A stretch of 13,157 bases of DNA from JBBTDV01 sp038042605 (GTDB lineage Bacteria; Bdellovibrionota; UBA1018). Of this stretch, positions 7,211 through 13,157 are shown in pieces. Under the pieces are notes generated by a model. The model worked only from the letters and a program-made list of their open reading frames with translations. It was not told the DNA's origin and made no database searches. The position numbers and the translations under genes were made by a program. The first letter of the stretch is position 1, and each line of letters begins with the position of its first letter. The stretch lies in the NCBI GenBank assembly GCA_964358645.1, contig CAYHPW010000066.1, forward strand, positions 1 to 13,157, given 5' to 3'.

Positions 7211-10200
7211 TTAATCTACTGGAGTTATTGTTACCGTCTCCTCCGAGATAATACGGCCATCAGGCACATAAGCCACCGAGACCTTAAGGTTCAGTGTTTG
7301 TCCGACGACTGACTTATCCTTTAGCTCATAGACGAGACTAGCGGTCTTCATCTGGTTTAACTGAAGTTCCTTAATTACAGACTCACCGGTCAAAATCACG
7401 ATCCTAGGATCAGTCGCGGTCATAAAGACCCTGAACGCGCCTCTTGCTTCCGGGGACTTGCTTAGGTTCGTCACATTGCTTTTAACGGTGTGGTTGTTTT
7501 TCCAAAACCCTGTTTGGACATCAGGTTTTTTATCATAGTTCAGCTCCTGCTTGACGACCACGCTTAACTGGGTGCGAGCCTCAGCTACAGAGACCTGCGA
7601 TGATCCATCAGGTAGCTTCACGGTCACGCGTATTCTTATCGGTTGATTTGACAGTGTTCCCGATTTGACCTGGCCATGAAACACGTTGCGGATCTCAGCA
7701 ACTGATTGTGCCGGGATTCCAACCAAAGTCGTCATCGTGGAGTCAAGACTGATATTATCCGTCAAAGGTTCAGCTAGAATCTGGACCTGACCACGTTCAG
7801 AATTAACACCTCCATAGTTCACCGCTCTTAAAGTAATAGCGAACGGAGAACCAGGTATTAAAGCATTTTCCGCCCCGCCGGCCACGAGTTCAGAACTCTT
7901 CGCGCGGATCACAGGATTTTCGCTTGCAGCTTTATCGGCTTCCTGAATACCTCGTTCGCGCTCGGTGAGCCTTGCTTTTGCGATAGTTTCACCATAGCCA
8001 AGATCGCGTCCTTCACGTCTTCCTCGGGATATCGCTTCTTCGGCGCCAAGTTGTTCGGCTTTTGAAAAAGTAGGGAAATATGTCTCCTTGTAGCCTTCTT
8101 CGTAACGTGTATCCTTCGAAGCTTCGAAAGCCGCTTTACGAGCTGGTTCGTAAGTTCCTGTAAACGCAACAGCGCTGGATAAACGGAAGGCCTGGAGGAA
8201 TTTCTCGATAAAAGCCTTTCGATAACTACCCTTACAAGCGCTTACGAAGTCTACATACCCGACATTGCAATCAGCCCTTGATTCATCAACAATGATTTCA
8301 CCCGGGTCAAGTACAGGCGGATTCGGGGTACGAGACATGGACATGGAGAGAACACTTCTAACAACAAAGTTATCTGAATCTCGAATCAGTTTATTTGAAA
8401 CAACTTTTTCAGACATCAAGGTTTGTATGAGGTGTAACCCGTCAGTCGAAATCCTTCCTGAAAGATCATTATCCAAAGTCACCTTCTGATCAGGCAATCT
8501 AGAAAGAATTTCGTTCATTCTTTCACTAAATCCCTTTGGGTATTCAGTACGGCGTGCTTCATCCAATGCTTCTCTTATTCCAGCATCACGGCCGGCACTA
8601 AAGCCAATGTCGTGGTTCTCCTTGGAATTTAGCCCCTTTGCATAACCCTGGGCTTTTCCTTCTTCTTCACCTTTCTTAAGGCCATTCTGGTATCCAAACT
8701 CAAGCCCCTCTTTACGGCCATCGTTCGTGCCAGCAATATCGCCAGCAGCTACTCCAACGGAACGGCCACGGCTGGAACCATCAGGTTCGCCATCGCGCAC
8801 GCCCTGGTCACGGCCTTTTTTGTCGGCGGAAGCTAGAAGGCCGTTATACCTGGCCTGAACCTCGCTGTACTTAGCCAAGCGATTTGCGGTATCGGTCTCA
8901 GCTAAGCGTGCGGCCCCATCACGGCCTTGTAAATCATTCTCAGCCATTGAAAGCGCCTGCTCCATGTTAGGCATCCCTCTGTTTAGACCATCTAAGCGAT
9001 CACGCATCTGCGTGTTATCCAAACTAAGAACCCGCACTCTTTCTTCCCTGGTTGCAATGCCACTTTGATTGCGGTCAATGATCGGCTGAGTCCTTTCTAT
9101 TCTTTCATGTAGATCAACAATAATTATATTCAGGCGGCCAAGTTCATCCCTGACCGTGCGTATATTGATTTCAATAGCCTCAACAATCCTCGTTTGTTGC
9201 GTGACACGTGCGCAAGCAACCTCATGCGCCTCTCTAGCATGCATTTCATGCATGCTAAGTTCCCTCATCCTAGCTTCGACGATCGGGATACGCTTGCGTG
9301 CTTCAGAGAGCGAGCCCAAAGATTCGACAAGGTCACTCTGTATCTCTGGCAGACGCTTCTTGATCTGTGCGATTTCAGTCTCTAACCTGGCCAACTCCGC
9401 GGGCCTATCCTGCAATTGCTTCCGGGCTAAAGCCAAGCTTGCTTCCGTCCTGTCTAACTTAGGCTTAAGTTCAGAAAGTATCTTTTGTTCATTATCTAAT
9501 GTGGCTTGTGCCTGGTTCAACTCCCTTTGCGCCTGCTCTGCAAGAGGCTGCAGCGCTTTGACGTCTGCCTGGGCGCTATCCCTTTGCCCTATAGCAGTGG
9601 CAAGCTCTGACTGGGCTGGAGCAAGACGCTCCTCGGCGCGGTTAAGCTGGCTTTTAATCGCGGCGATTGCGGTTCTTGCCGATCCAGCTGCTTTTTGTGC
9701 ATCCGCCAGTGTTTTTGTGGCCTGATCCCGCGTTGCAATCAGGGGACGCAACTCGGCTATCAGCGCGCTGACTTCCGCACTCAGCGGAGTGATTTTTGCT
9801 TGGAGTTCGGCTACTGCATTTTCCAGCACTGCTATGTCCGCCTCCAACCTCTTGATCAACTCCAATATCGGAACCGGTGGACGCGGCATTCTCTTCAGCT
9901 TTTCAAGCTCCTTGCGCTTTTCGGCCAAAACTTTATCCTTTTGTGATTTTTGTTGCTGAAGGTCCTTTAGCCGTTCCTGCTTGGGCGATAACCTGTCCTG
10001 AAGATCAGTGATTTTCGGATTGACCTCATTTAGAGTGGCCTGGCTTGCGAATATCTGCTGCTCGGCCTGATGCAGGTCTGTTTCCTGTTTTGCAAGGGCA
10101 GGGCCGCTGCTTTGAATTGTTGCGTTAAGGTTCGCGACTTCTGTTTGCAGGGCCTGGACTCTGCTTTGTGAGTTTTGAAGCGTGCTTTTTGCCGTGCTTA

Positions 10201-10996
10201 GTTTTGCGCTAAGGGCATCGCTTTCAGATTTTAAGCTGTTGCGATTGGTCTCGGCTTCTTTCACCTTTCGGCTGGATTCAGCCACTAACGGCTTGAGACG
10301 TGAAACTTCCGCCTCAAGAGTGTCAATGGCGCCTTGAAGCTGAGCAAGTTCACTCTCAAGTTTTGTCTTGAGTACAGTGGCTTCATGAAGACGAGCTTGT
10401 TTTGTCGCCTGTTCCTGCTTCAATACCTGAACGCGTCTTTCCAGCCTTACTTCGCTATCTTTTAATTCCTGAAGTGTTCTGTGGCTCTGGGCGTGTTCTT
10501 CCTTAATCCTGTTAAACCGTTCATGAGCGACGCTAGCTATTTTTTGAAGTTCATCTAAGTCATGGCGTTCTTTGTGATTGGCAAAATTAAGCTGCGCAAG
10601 CTCGGCACGCATTCCTTCAGCTTGGCGATGGAGATTGTCATGCTGGGCCTGATCTCTCTGCACCTGCGCACGAAGGATACTGTTTTCAGCCGAGAGTCTG
10701 TTTGCTTCATCCCTCATCGTTGCAATTCTTAATTCATTTTGGCTTATGCCGGAGGTTAATTGCCCGATTTCTGTACGAGCTCGTGAGAGAGTTTGCGCGG
10801 CAGAATCGCGAACAGAGCGCGCTTTTTCAGCCTCAGCCCTAAGTCTGCTTGAAAATTCCTGTGCTGCCTCGTAGAGATTTTTGTATTTTACTACATCTAT
10901 TTCATCAGGGATCTCACCACCAATGTGATCAGCTCTGACATTAAAAGATCCGACCGAAATAACCGCCGCTAAATATGCACAAAGAATTTTTTTCAC
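7211..10996 (-). CDS. Exported giant coiled-coil protein with glycine-every-four repeat and beta-rich C-terminus
   Basis: The protein is 1261 residues from a GTG (10994-10996) that directly follows GGAGGAAAT. The longer ATG frame (11026) has no ribosome-binding site and would put ten residues before the signal peptide. Residues 1-22 are a signal peptide (KKILCAYLAAVISVG, ending NVRA before DHIGG), so it is exported. About 35-365 and 380-720 are long heptad-rich coiled-coil arms, joined by a proline-rich break (MPRPPVPILE, about 370-379). Residues 728-788 have glycine at every fourth position sixteen times. A spacer region (about 840-950) has two cysteines; then a weaker small-residue-every-four patch (about 952-1000) follows, and about 1030-1261 are beta-rich, possibly two Ig-like sandwiches. 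I recognise no named family. It is divergent from an ExbB/ExbD/ExbD operon, which suggests a periplasmic rod driven or held by that motor; this is inference. Confidence 0.85.
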   Translation of the reverse strand: MKKILCAYLAAVISVGSFNVRADHIGGEIPDEIDVVKYKNLYEAAQEFSSRLRAEAEKARSVRDSAAQTLSRARTEIGQLTSGISQNELRIATMRDEANRLSAENSILRAQVQRDQAQHDNLHRQAEGMRAELAQLNFANHKERHDLDELQKIASVAHERFNRIKEEHAQSHRTLQELKDSEVRLERRVQVLKQEQATKQARLHEATVLKTKLESELAQLQGAIDTLEAEVSRLKPLVAESSRKVKEAETNRNSLKSESDALSAKLSTAKSTLQNSQSRVQALQTEVANLNATIQSSGPALAKQETDLHQAEQQIFASQATLNEVNPKITDLQDRLSPKQERLKDLQQQKSQKDKVLAEKRKELEKLKRMPRPPVPILELIKRLEADIAVLENAVAELQAKITPLSAEVSALIAELRPLIATRDQATKTLADAQKAAGSARTAIAAIKSQLNRAEERLAPAQSELATAIGQRDSAQADVKALQPLAEQAQRELNQAQATLDNEQKILSELKPKLDRTEASLALARKQLQDRPAELARLETEIAQIKKRLPEIQSDLVESLGSLSEARKRIPIVEARMRELSMHEMHAREAHEVACARVTQQTRIVEAIEINIRTVRDELGRLNIIIVDLHERIERTQPIIDRNQSGIATREERVRVLSLDNTQMRDRLDGLNRGMPNMEQALSMAENDLQGRDGAARLAETDTANRLAKYSEVQARYNGLLASADKKGRDQGVRDGEPDGSSRGRSVGVAAGDIAGTNDGRKEGLEFGYQNGLKKGEEEGKAQGYAKGLNSKENHDIGFSAGRDAGIREALDEARRTEYPKGFSERMNEILSRLPDQKVTLDNDLSGRISTDGLHLIQTLMSEKVVSNKLIRDSDNFVVRSVLSMSMSRTPNPPVLDPGEIIVDESRADCNVGYVDFVSACKGSYRKAFIEKFLQAFRLSSAVAFTGTYEPARKAAFEASKDTRYEEGYKETYFPTFSKAEQLGAEEAISRGRREGRDLGYGETIAKARLTERERGIQEADKAASENPVIRAKSSELVAGGAENALIPGSPFAITLRAVNYGGVNSERGQVQILAEPLTDNISLDSTMTTLVGIPAQSVAEIRNVFHGQVKSGTLSNQPIRIRVTVKLPDGSSQVSVAEARTQLSVVVKQELNYDKKPDVQTGFWKNNHTVKSNVTNLSKSPEARGAFRVFMTATDPRIVILTGESVIKELQLNQMKTASLVYELKDKSVVGQTLNLKVSVAYVPDGRIISEETVTITPVD
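8633..8815 (-). repeat. Sixteen-fold G-x-x-x repeat within the coiled-coil protein
   Basis: Sixteen glycines follow each other at exactly four-residue spacing (residues 728-788 from the GTG start), from GRDQGVRDG to GYAKG, with mostly charged residues between. Three more glycines at four-residue spacing (GFSAGRDAG) follow after a phase shift. Runs of GxxxG are known as helix-packing signals; the flagellar protein FliH has such a run, and Yae1/LTO1 have the deca-GX3 motif. Codons vary, so this is a protein-level pattern rather than a recent DNA expansion. Confidence 0.9.
9235..9257. repeat. Perfect 10-base inverted repeat with 3-base loop inside the coiled-coil gene
   Basis: TAGCATGCAT (9235-9244) and ATGCATGCTA (9248-9257) are exact reverse complements around TTC. 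In the mRNA this gives a ten-pair stem with a GAA loop. It lies in the part of the gene encoding SMHEMHA in the second coiled-coil arm. Confidence 0.85.
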
Positions 10997-11033
10997 ATTT
11001 CCTCCAACAAACAGTAAAAAGTTCATTCACAAG

Positions 11034-11053
11034 GCATACGCTGCTGCGCATGC
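11034..11053 (-). promoter_or_regulatory. Stem-loop in the leader of the coiled-coil gene
   Basis: In the minus-strand transcript GCATGCGC and GCGTATGC can pair over eight positions (one G-U) around an AGCA loop. It would begin about eight bases after the predicted transcription start, which is a usual place for a 5' stabilising hairpin. Confidence 0.5.
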
Positions 11054-11060
11054 TAAGTAC

Positions 11061-11096
11061 GCCGCCCTGTATATATTTGGTGCGTCATAATGTAAA
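11061..11096 (-). promoter_or_regulatory. Sigma70-type promoter for the coiled-coil gene
   Basis: On the minus strand TTTACA (11091-11096) and TATACA (11068-11073) are separated by 17 bases. Transcription would start near 11061, giving a leader of about 65 bases before the GTG. Confidence 0.65.
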
Positions 11097-11126
11097 GCGG
11101 ATTATTTTGGTTTGATTAACAATGTA

Positions 11127-11168
11127 TTGACCACCCCCATGAATCCGGTATCCTTTAATAAAGGATTC
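11127..11168 (+). promoter_or_regulatory. Possible promoter of the ExbB/ExbD operon with overlapping palindrome
   Basis: TTGACC (11127-11132) and TATCCT (11149-11154) are 16 bases apart; the -10 element is only fair. A perfect dyad, ATCCTTT (11150-11156) and AAAGGAT (11160-11166) around AAT, overlaps the -10 and expected start site, a position suited to a repressor operator. GAATCC/GGATTC (11141-11146, 11163-11168) offers an alternative pairing. Confidence 0.4.
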
Positions 11169-11191
11169 AAAGAGATAGAAGGAGCTAGCTC

Positions 11192-11860
11192 ATGGGATAC
11201 CCCAGTTTTATTCAGACAATAATCACATCATTTCAGGCAGGTGGGCCATCGATGACTTTCATAGCCATAGCCATGGCTGTGGCTATAGCATTCGCGATTG
11301 AAAGATATATGCGCCTGTTTTGGCAATACAACATAGACGGCGCATCGTTTATGTTTGAAGTTCAAAAATACATACTCGCCAACGATTTGGATGGGGCGAT
11401 TAGAATTTGCAACGGGGCCAACAGAGCCGCCCTGCCGAGGATAATCAAGGCAGGCTTGCAGCGTGCCTCTCGGGATGAAACGCAAATCCAAAACGCCATA
11501 GACGCGGCAAGCTTGGAAATGATCCCGAAATTAGAACGACGCATTCCCTATCTTGCTCTCATAGCAAACATAGCAACACTGCTTGGGTTACTTGGAACTG
11601 TTGCTGGATTAATCAAGTCATTCGCAGCTATCGCCCTGGCTGATCCAGCACAAAGGCAAACGATTCTTGCCAGTGGTATAAGCGAAGCCATGAACGCCAC
11701 GGCATTCGGACTTATCACGGCGATATTCGCGATGATCGCCCACAGTGTGCTAGCCAACAAGGCGAACAAGATTCTCGAGGAAATCGATGAATTCGGCGTA
11801 AAACTGATTGATCTCCTTTCCGCAAGAAGATATCGCGCGACGGGGCAGAAAACAGATTAA
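11192..11860 (+). CDS. MotA/TolQ/ExbB-family proton-channel protein
   Basis: This 222-residue inner-membrane protein is the channel (stator-like) subunit of a proton-driven motor. It has the three-helix family layout: helix 1 at about 21-38, ending in the typical IERY; a cytoplasmic loop of about 80 residues; helix 2 at about 120-145 with LGLLGTVAGLIKSF; and helix 3 at about 168-188 with GISEAMNATAFGL. Thr136, Glu165 and Thr170 occupy the positions of conserved channel residues in E. coli ExbB. There is no long C-terminal tail. The ATG follows AAGGAG (11179-11184). It is the first of three genes, with the next start 12 bases after its stop. One such protein with two ExbD-type partners resembles the AglRQS gliding motor of Myxococcus more than TonB-ExbBD or Tol-Pal, since no TonB, TolA, TolB or Pal is nearby. 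Confidence 0.92.
   Translation: MGYPSFIQTIITSFQAGGPSMTFIAIAMAVAIAFAIERYMRLFWQYNIDGASFMFEVQKYILANDLDGAIRICNGANRAALPRIIKAGLQRASRDETQIQNAIDAASLEMIPKLERRIPYLALIANIATLLGLLGTVAGLIKSFAAIALADPAQRQTILASGISEAMNATAFGLITAIFAMIAHSVLANKANKILEEIDEFGVKLIDLLSARRYRATGQKTD
11261..11286. repeat. Near-perfect 26-base palindrome inside the ExbB-type gene
   Basis: Centred on CCATGG (11271-11276), twelve of thirteen pairs match; the one exception (11268/11279) would be a G-U pair in RNA. It encodes the alternating I-A-I-A-M-A-V-A-I-A of the first membrane helix, which partly explains it. Confidence 0.8.
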
Positions 11861-11872
11861 GGAGCGGTCAAA

Positions 11873-12418
11873 GTGCTTATCCGGCCCAGTGCTAGACGCA
11901 AGACAGCTCACGGTGGGATACAACTGAATCTCGTGCCGTTTATTGACGCGATGGTAACCATGATTGGGTTCATGCTGTTCACCATTTCGTTTATAGCGAT
12001 TGTTAGCGTGGAATCACCGTTCCCGATCATAAGCCAGCAGGACATGATGGAGAAACTAAAGGAACGGCCCATCCAGCTAACTCTGACGATAAAGGAGAAG
12101 GAAACTGAAATCTGGAGCCCGTTTGAAAAGATAAAATCAAGGACCATTCCGCACATGCCCTCCGGACTGCCTGACACAACATCAATCCATTCGGTACTTC
12201 TAGAGGTCAAACAGCAGTTTCCGCTTGAGAAAAAAATAGTCCTAGTCCCAACGGCCCAAACAAACTACGACACGCTGATCTCGCTGATGGATTCGATGAG
12301 GCTGATAAACACGACTGACCCACCTATTTACGCGAAGAACCCTGCGACTGGCCTTGATGAAGTCATTAAGGACCTTTTTCCGGAAGTCGTATTCGGCAAC
12401 CTTCTTGGAGACAGCTAG
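11873..12418 (+). CDS. ExbD/TolR-family protein (first paralog)
   Basis: This 181-residue protein begins at GTG, eight bases after an AAGGAG that overlaps the stop of the preceding gene, so translation is likely coupled. It has a short basic cytoplasmic N-terminus (RPSARRK), one membrane helix (about 24-45) and a periplasmic domain. The segment NLVPFIDAMVTMIGFML carries the family's membrane Asp, here Asp25, which carries protons in ExbD and TolR. The periplasmic part has the LTLTIKEKE strand and a KKIVLVPTAQTNYDTLISLMDSMR block that resembles the TolR/ExbD fold (strand, then helix). It should form a dimer, or a heterodimer with the second paralog, within the ExbB pore. Confidence 0.88.
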   Translation: MLIRPSARRKTAHGGIQLNLVPFIDAMVTMIGFMLFTISFIAIVSVESPFPIISQQDMMEKLKERPIQLTLTIKEKETEIWSPFEKIKSRTIPHMPSGLPDTTSIHSVLLEVKQQFPLEKKIVLVPTAQTNYDTLISLMDSMRLINTTDPPIYAKNPATGLDEVIKDLFPEVVFGNLLGDS

Positions 12419-12420
12419 AC

Positions 12421-12996
12421 ATGGCTATTTACAGATCCATCAAATCCAGGAAAAGCAAGCGCAAGATATCGAACATCTTCGAGCTACAGCTAACCAGCAT
12501 GCTAGACGTGCTAGTCATAATAGTGGTCTTTTTACTTAAAAGCTATGCGACGAGCACTAACAGCTTTACAAGCGTCCCGGGACTGAAGCTCCCGCTCTCG
12601 GCCACGCGCGACACTCCTCCTGACAGTTTGCAAGTCATAGTGACGCCTGAGTCGATTACTTTTGAAAATGAAAGGATCATGGATTTCATTCTCACTGCCG
12701 GGAGCCTCGACAGCAATGATGCTATTTACAAGTTCAAGCCAACTGATCTTGATGAGGGCGGCCGACGAGTGATCCCGCTTTACGACGCTCTACTTAAAGC
12801 GAGAGACAAATCCGAATTTCTCAGGGCTAAATCAAAGGCCCGCGACGCCGAAGGCAAGCCACTTCCGTTTGAAGGTATTCTTGCGATCCAGGCCGACAAG
12901 CGCGTCAGCTATGATACCATCCGACGGATCATGTACACAGCCGCAACCGCTGGCTATAAGATCTTCCGCTTCCTAGCGATGCAGCAGGAATTGTAA
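12421..12996 (+). CDS. ExbD/TolR-family protein (second paralog)
   Basis: This 191-residue protein starts two bases after the first paralog's stop, with GGAG at 12407-12410. The N-terminus is strongly basic (RSIKSRKSKRK), followed by the helix ELQLTSMLDVLVIIVVFLLKSYA with its membrane Asp at 29. The periplasmic domain has LQVIVTPESITFENERI and, near the end, FEGILAIQADKRVSYDTIRRIMYTAATAGYKIFRFLAM, which closely follows the ExbD/TolR pattern (a strand with a D-K pair, then helix and strand). The charged stretch between them, about residues 98-148, is longer than in typical ExbD. The two paralogs are clearly divergent, so they probably have separate places in the motor, as two TolR-like subunits do in AglRQS. 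Confidence 0.88.
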   Translation: MAIYRSIKSRKSKRKISNIFELQLTSMLDVLVIIVVFLLKSYATSTNSFTSVPGLKLPLSATRDTPPDSLQVIVTPESITFENERIMDFILTAGSLDSNDAIYKFKPTDLDEGGRRVIPLYDALLKARDKSEFLRAKSKARDAEGKPLPFEGILAIQADKRVSYDTIRRIMYTAATAGYKIFRFLAMQQEL

Positions 12997-13030
12997 AACA
13001 ACTTTTTGACGGTGTTTTATAAAATTTTAT
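12994..13030 (+). terminator. Weak AT-rich inverted repeats after the motor operon
   Basis: TAAAACA (12994-13000) and TGTTTTA (13013-13019) can pair, and ATAAAATTTTAT (13019-13030) is a perfect palindrome. Both are AT-only or nearly so and lack a proper T-run, so a terminating role is doubtful. Confidence 0.25.
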
Positions 13031-13120
13031 GGAGCAGCCTCTTTTCCATGAGTTACTAATTTATTACTGATAAACAAATTGTGAGATCAAATAATTGTTA
13101 CCACTGTGACTCAGACGCCT

Positions 13121-13144
13121 AAAAAAAAGCAGACGGGTGCCTGC
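13121..13144 (-). terminator. Rho-independent terminator of a minus-strand gene beyond the right edge
   Basis: Read on the minus strand, GCAGGC and GTCTGC form a six-pair stem (one G-U) around ACCC, followed directly by eight T (13121-13128). The gene it serves would lie right of the window and converge on the motor operon. Confidence 0.7.
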
Positions 13145-13157
13145 CGAGCCGCAAATT

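Noticed and set aside
9156..9725. Long open frame of 189 codons on the plus strand inside the coiled-coil gene
   Set aside because: It lies opposite heptad-rich coding sequence, and its Ser/Cys/Ala/Leu-rich product is what the complement of Ala/Glu/Arg/Gln codons gives. No ribosome-binding site or family motif.
7211..11026. Upstream ATG (11026) as the start of the coiled-coil protein
   Set aside because: No ribosome-binding site precedes it, and it would put ten extra residues before a well-formed signal peptide. The GTG at 10996 has GGAGG just upstream.
11192..12996. A Zorya-type anti-phage system (ZorA/ZorB plus effectors)
   Set aside because: ZorA carries a long C-terminal cytoplasmic tail, which this 222-residue protein lacks. 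There are two ExbD-type proteins, no OmpA-like domain and no helicase or nuclease effectors.
11192..12996. A standard TonB-ExbB-ExbD or Tol-Pal system
   Set aside because: No TonB, TolA, TolB, Pal or TonB-dependent receptor is in view, and there are two distinct ExbD-type genes.
1..13157. CRISPR arrays, tRNA or rRNA genes, insertion sequences
   Set aside because: I saw no regularly spaced direct repeats, cloverleaf-like segments or transposase-like reading frames in the window.

Overview
The window carries bacterial chromosomal DNA of intermediate base composition. polA, trxA and a one-ExbB/two-ExbD motor cassette beside a very large exported coiled-coil protein suggest a Gram-negative bacterium. 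A Bdellovibrio- or Myxococcus-like lineage (deltaproteobacteria in the old sense) is my best guess, because a motor with one TolQ/ExbB-type and two TolR/ExbD-type subunits is known there (AglRQS). That placement is inference, not proof.

Left part (1-3610), all intact genes on the minus strand: a 177-residue secreted protein of unknown function (2746-3279) behind a good sigma70-type promoter; a papain-family (C1) cysteine peptidase broken by a +1 frame change and lacking its usual C-terminal Asn region (1587-2640); and an intact AMP-forming acyl ligase (76-1590) whose start overlaps the peptidase stop by 4 bases. A possible further gene starts at base 29 and runs off the edge. Between the secreted-protein gene and polA lies a decayed, inverted copy of the secreted-protein gene's 3' end (about 3483-3605). 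By eye this part is more AT-rich than the rest and looks like accessory DNA.

Middle part (3612-7208): polA encodes a full three-domain DNA polymerase I with an intact proofreading site and is preceded by an overlapping RDD-family membrane protein gene. Thioredoxin (6876-7208) is transcribed divergently from its own strong promoter.

Right part (7211-13157): a 1261-residue exported protein on the minus strand has a signal peptide, two long coiled-coil arms joined by a proline-rich break, 16 glycines spaced exactly four residues apart, a second weaker small-residue-every-four patch and a beta-rich C-terminus. Divergent from it, from a shared 195-base promoter region, is a tight operon of one MotA/TolQ/ExbB-type channel protein and two different ExbD/TolR-type proteins, each with its membrane aspartate. 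The simplest reading is a proton-driven inner-membrane motor with a long periplasmic rod as its partner. This is the best candidate for an undescribed system here. A rho-independent terminator at the right edge belongs to a minus-strand gene beyond the window.
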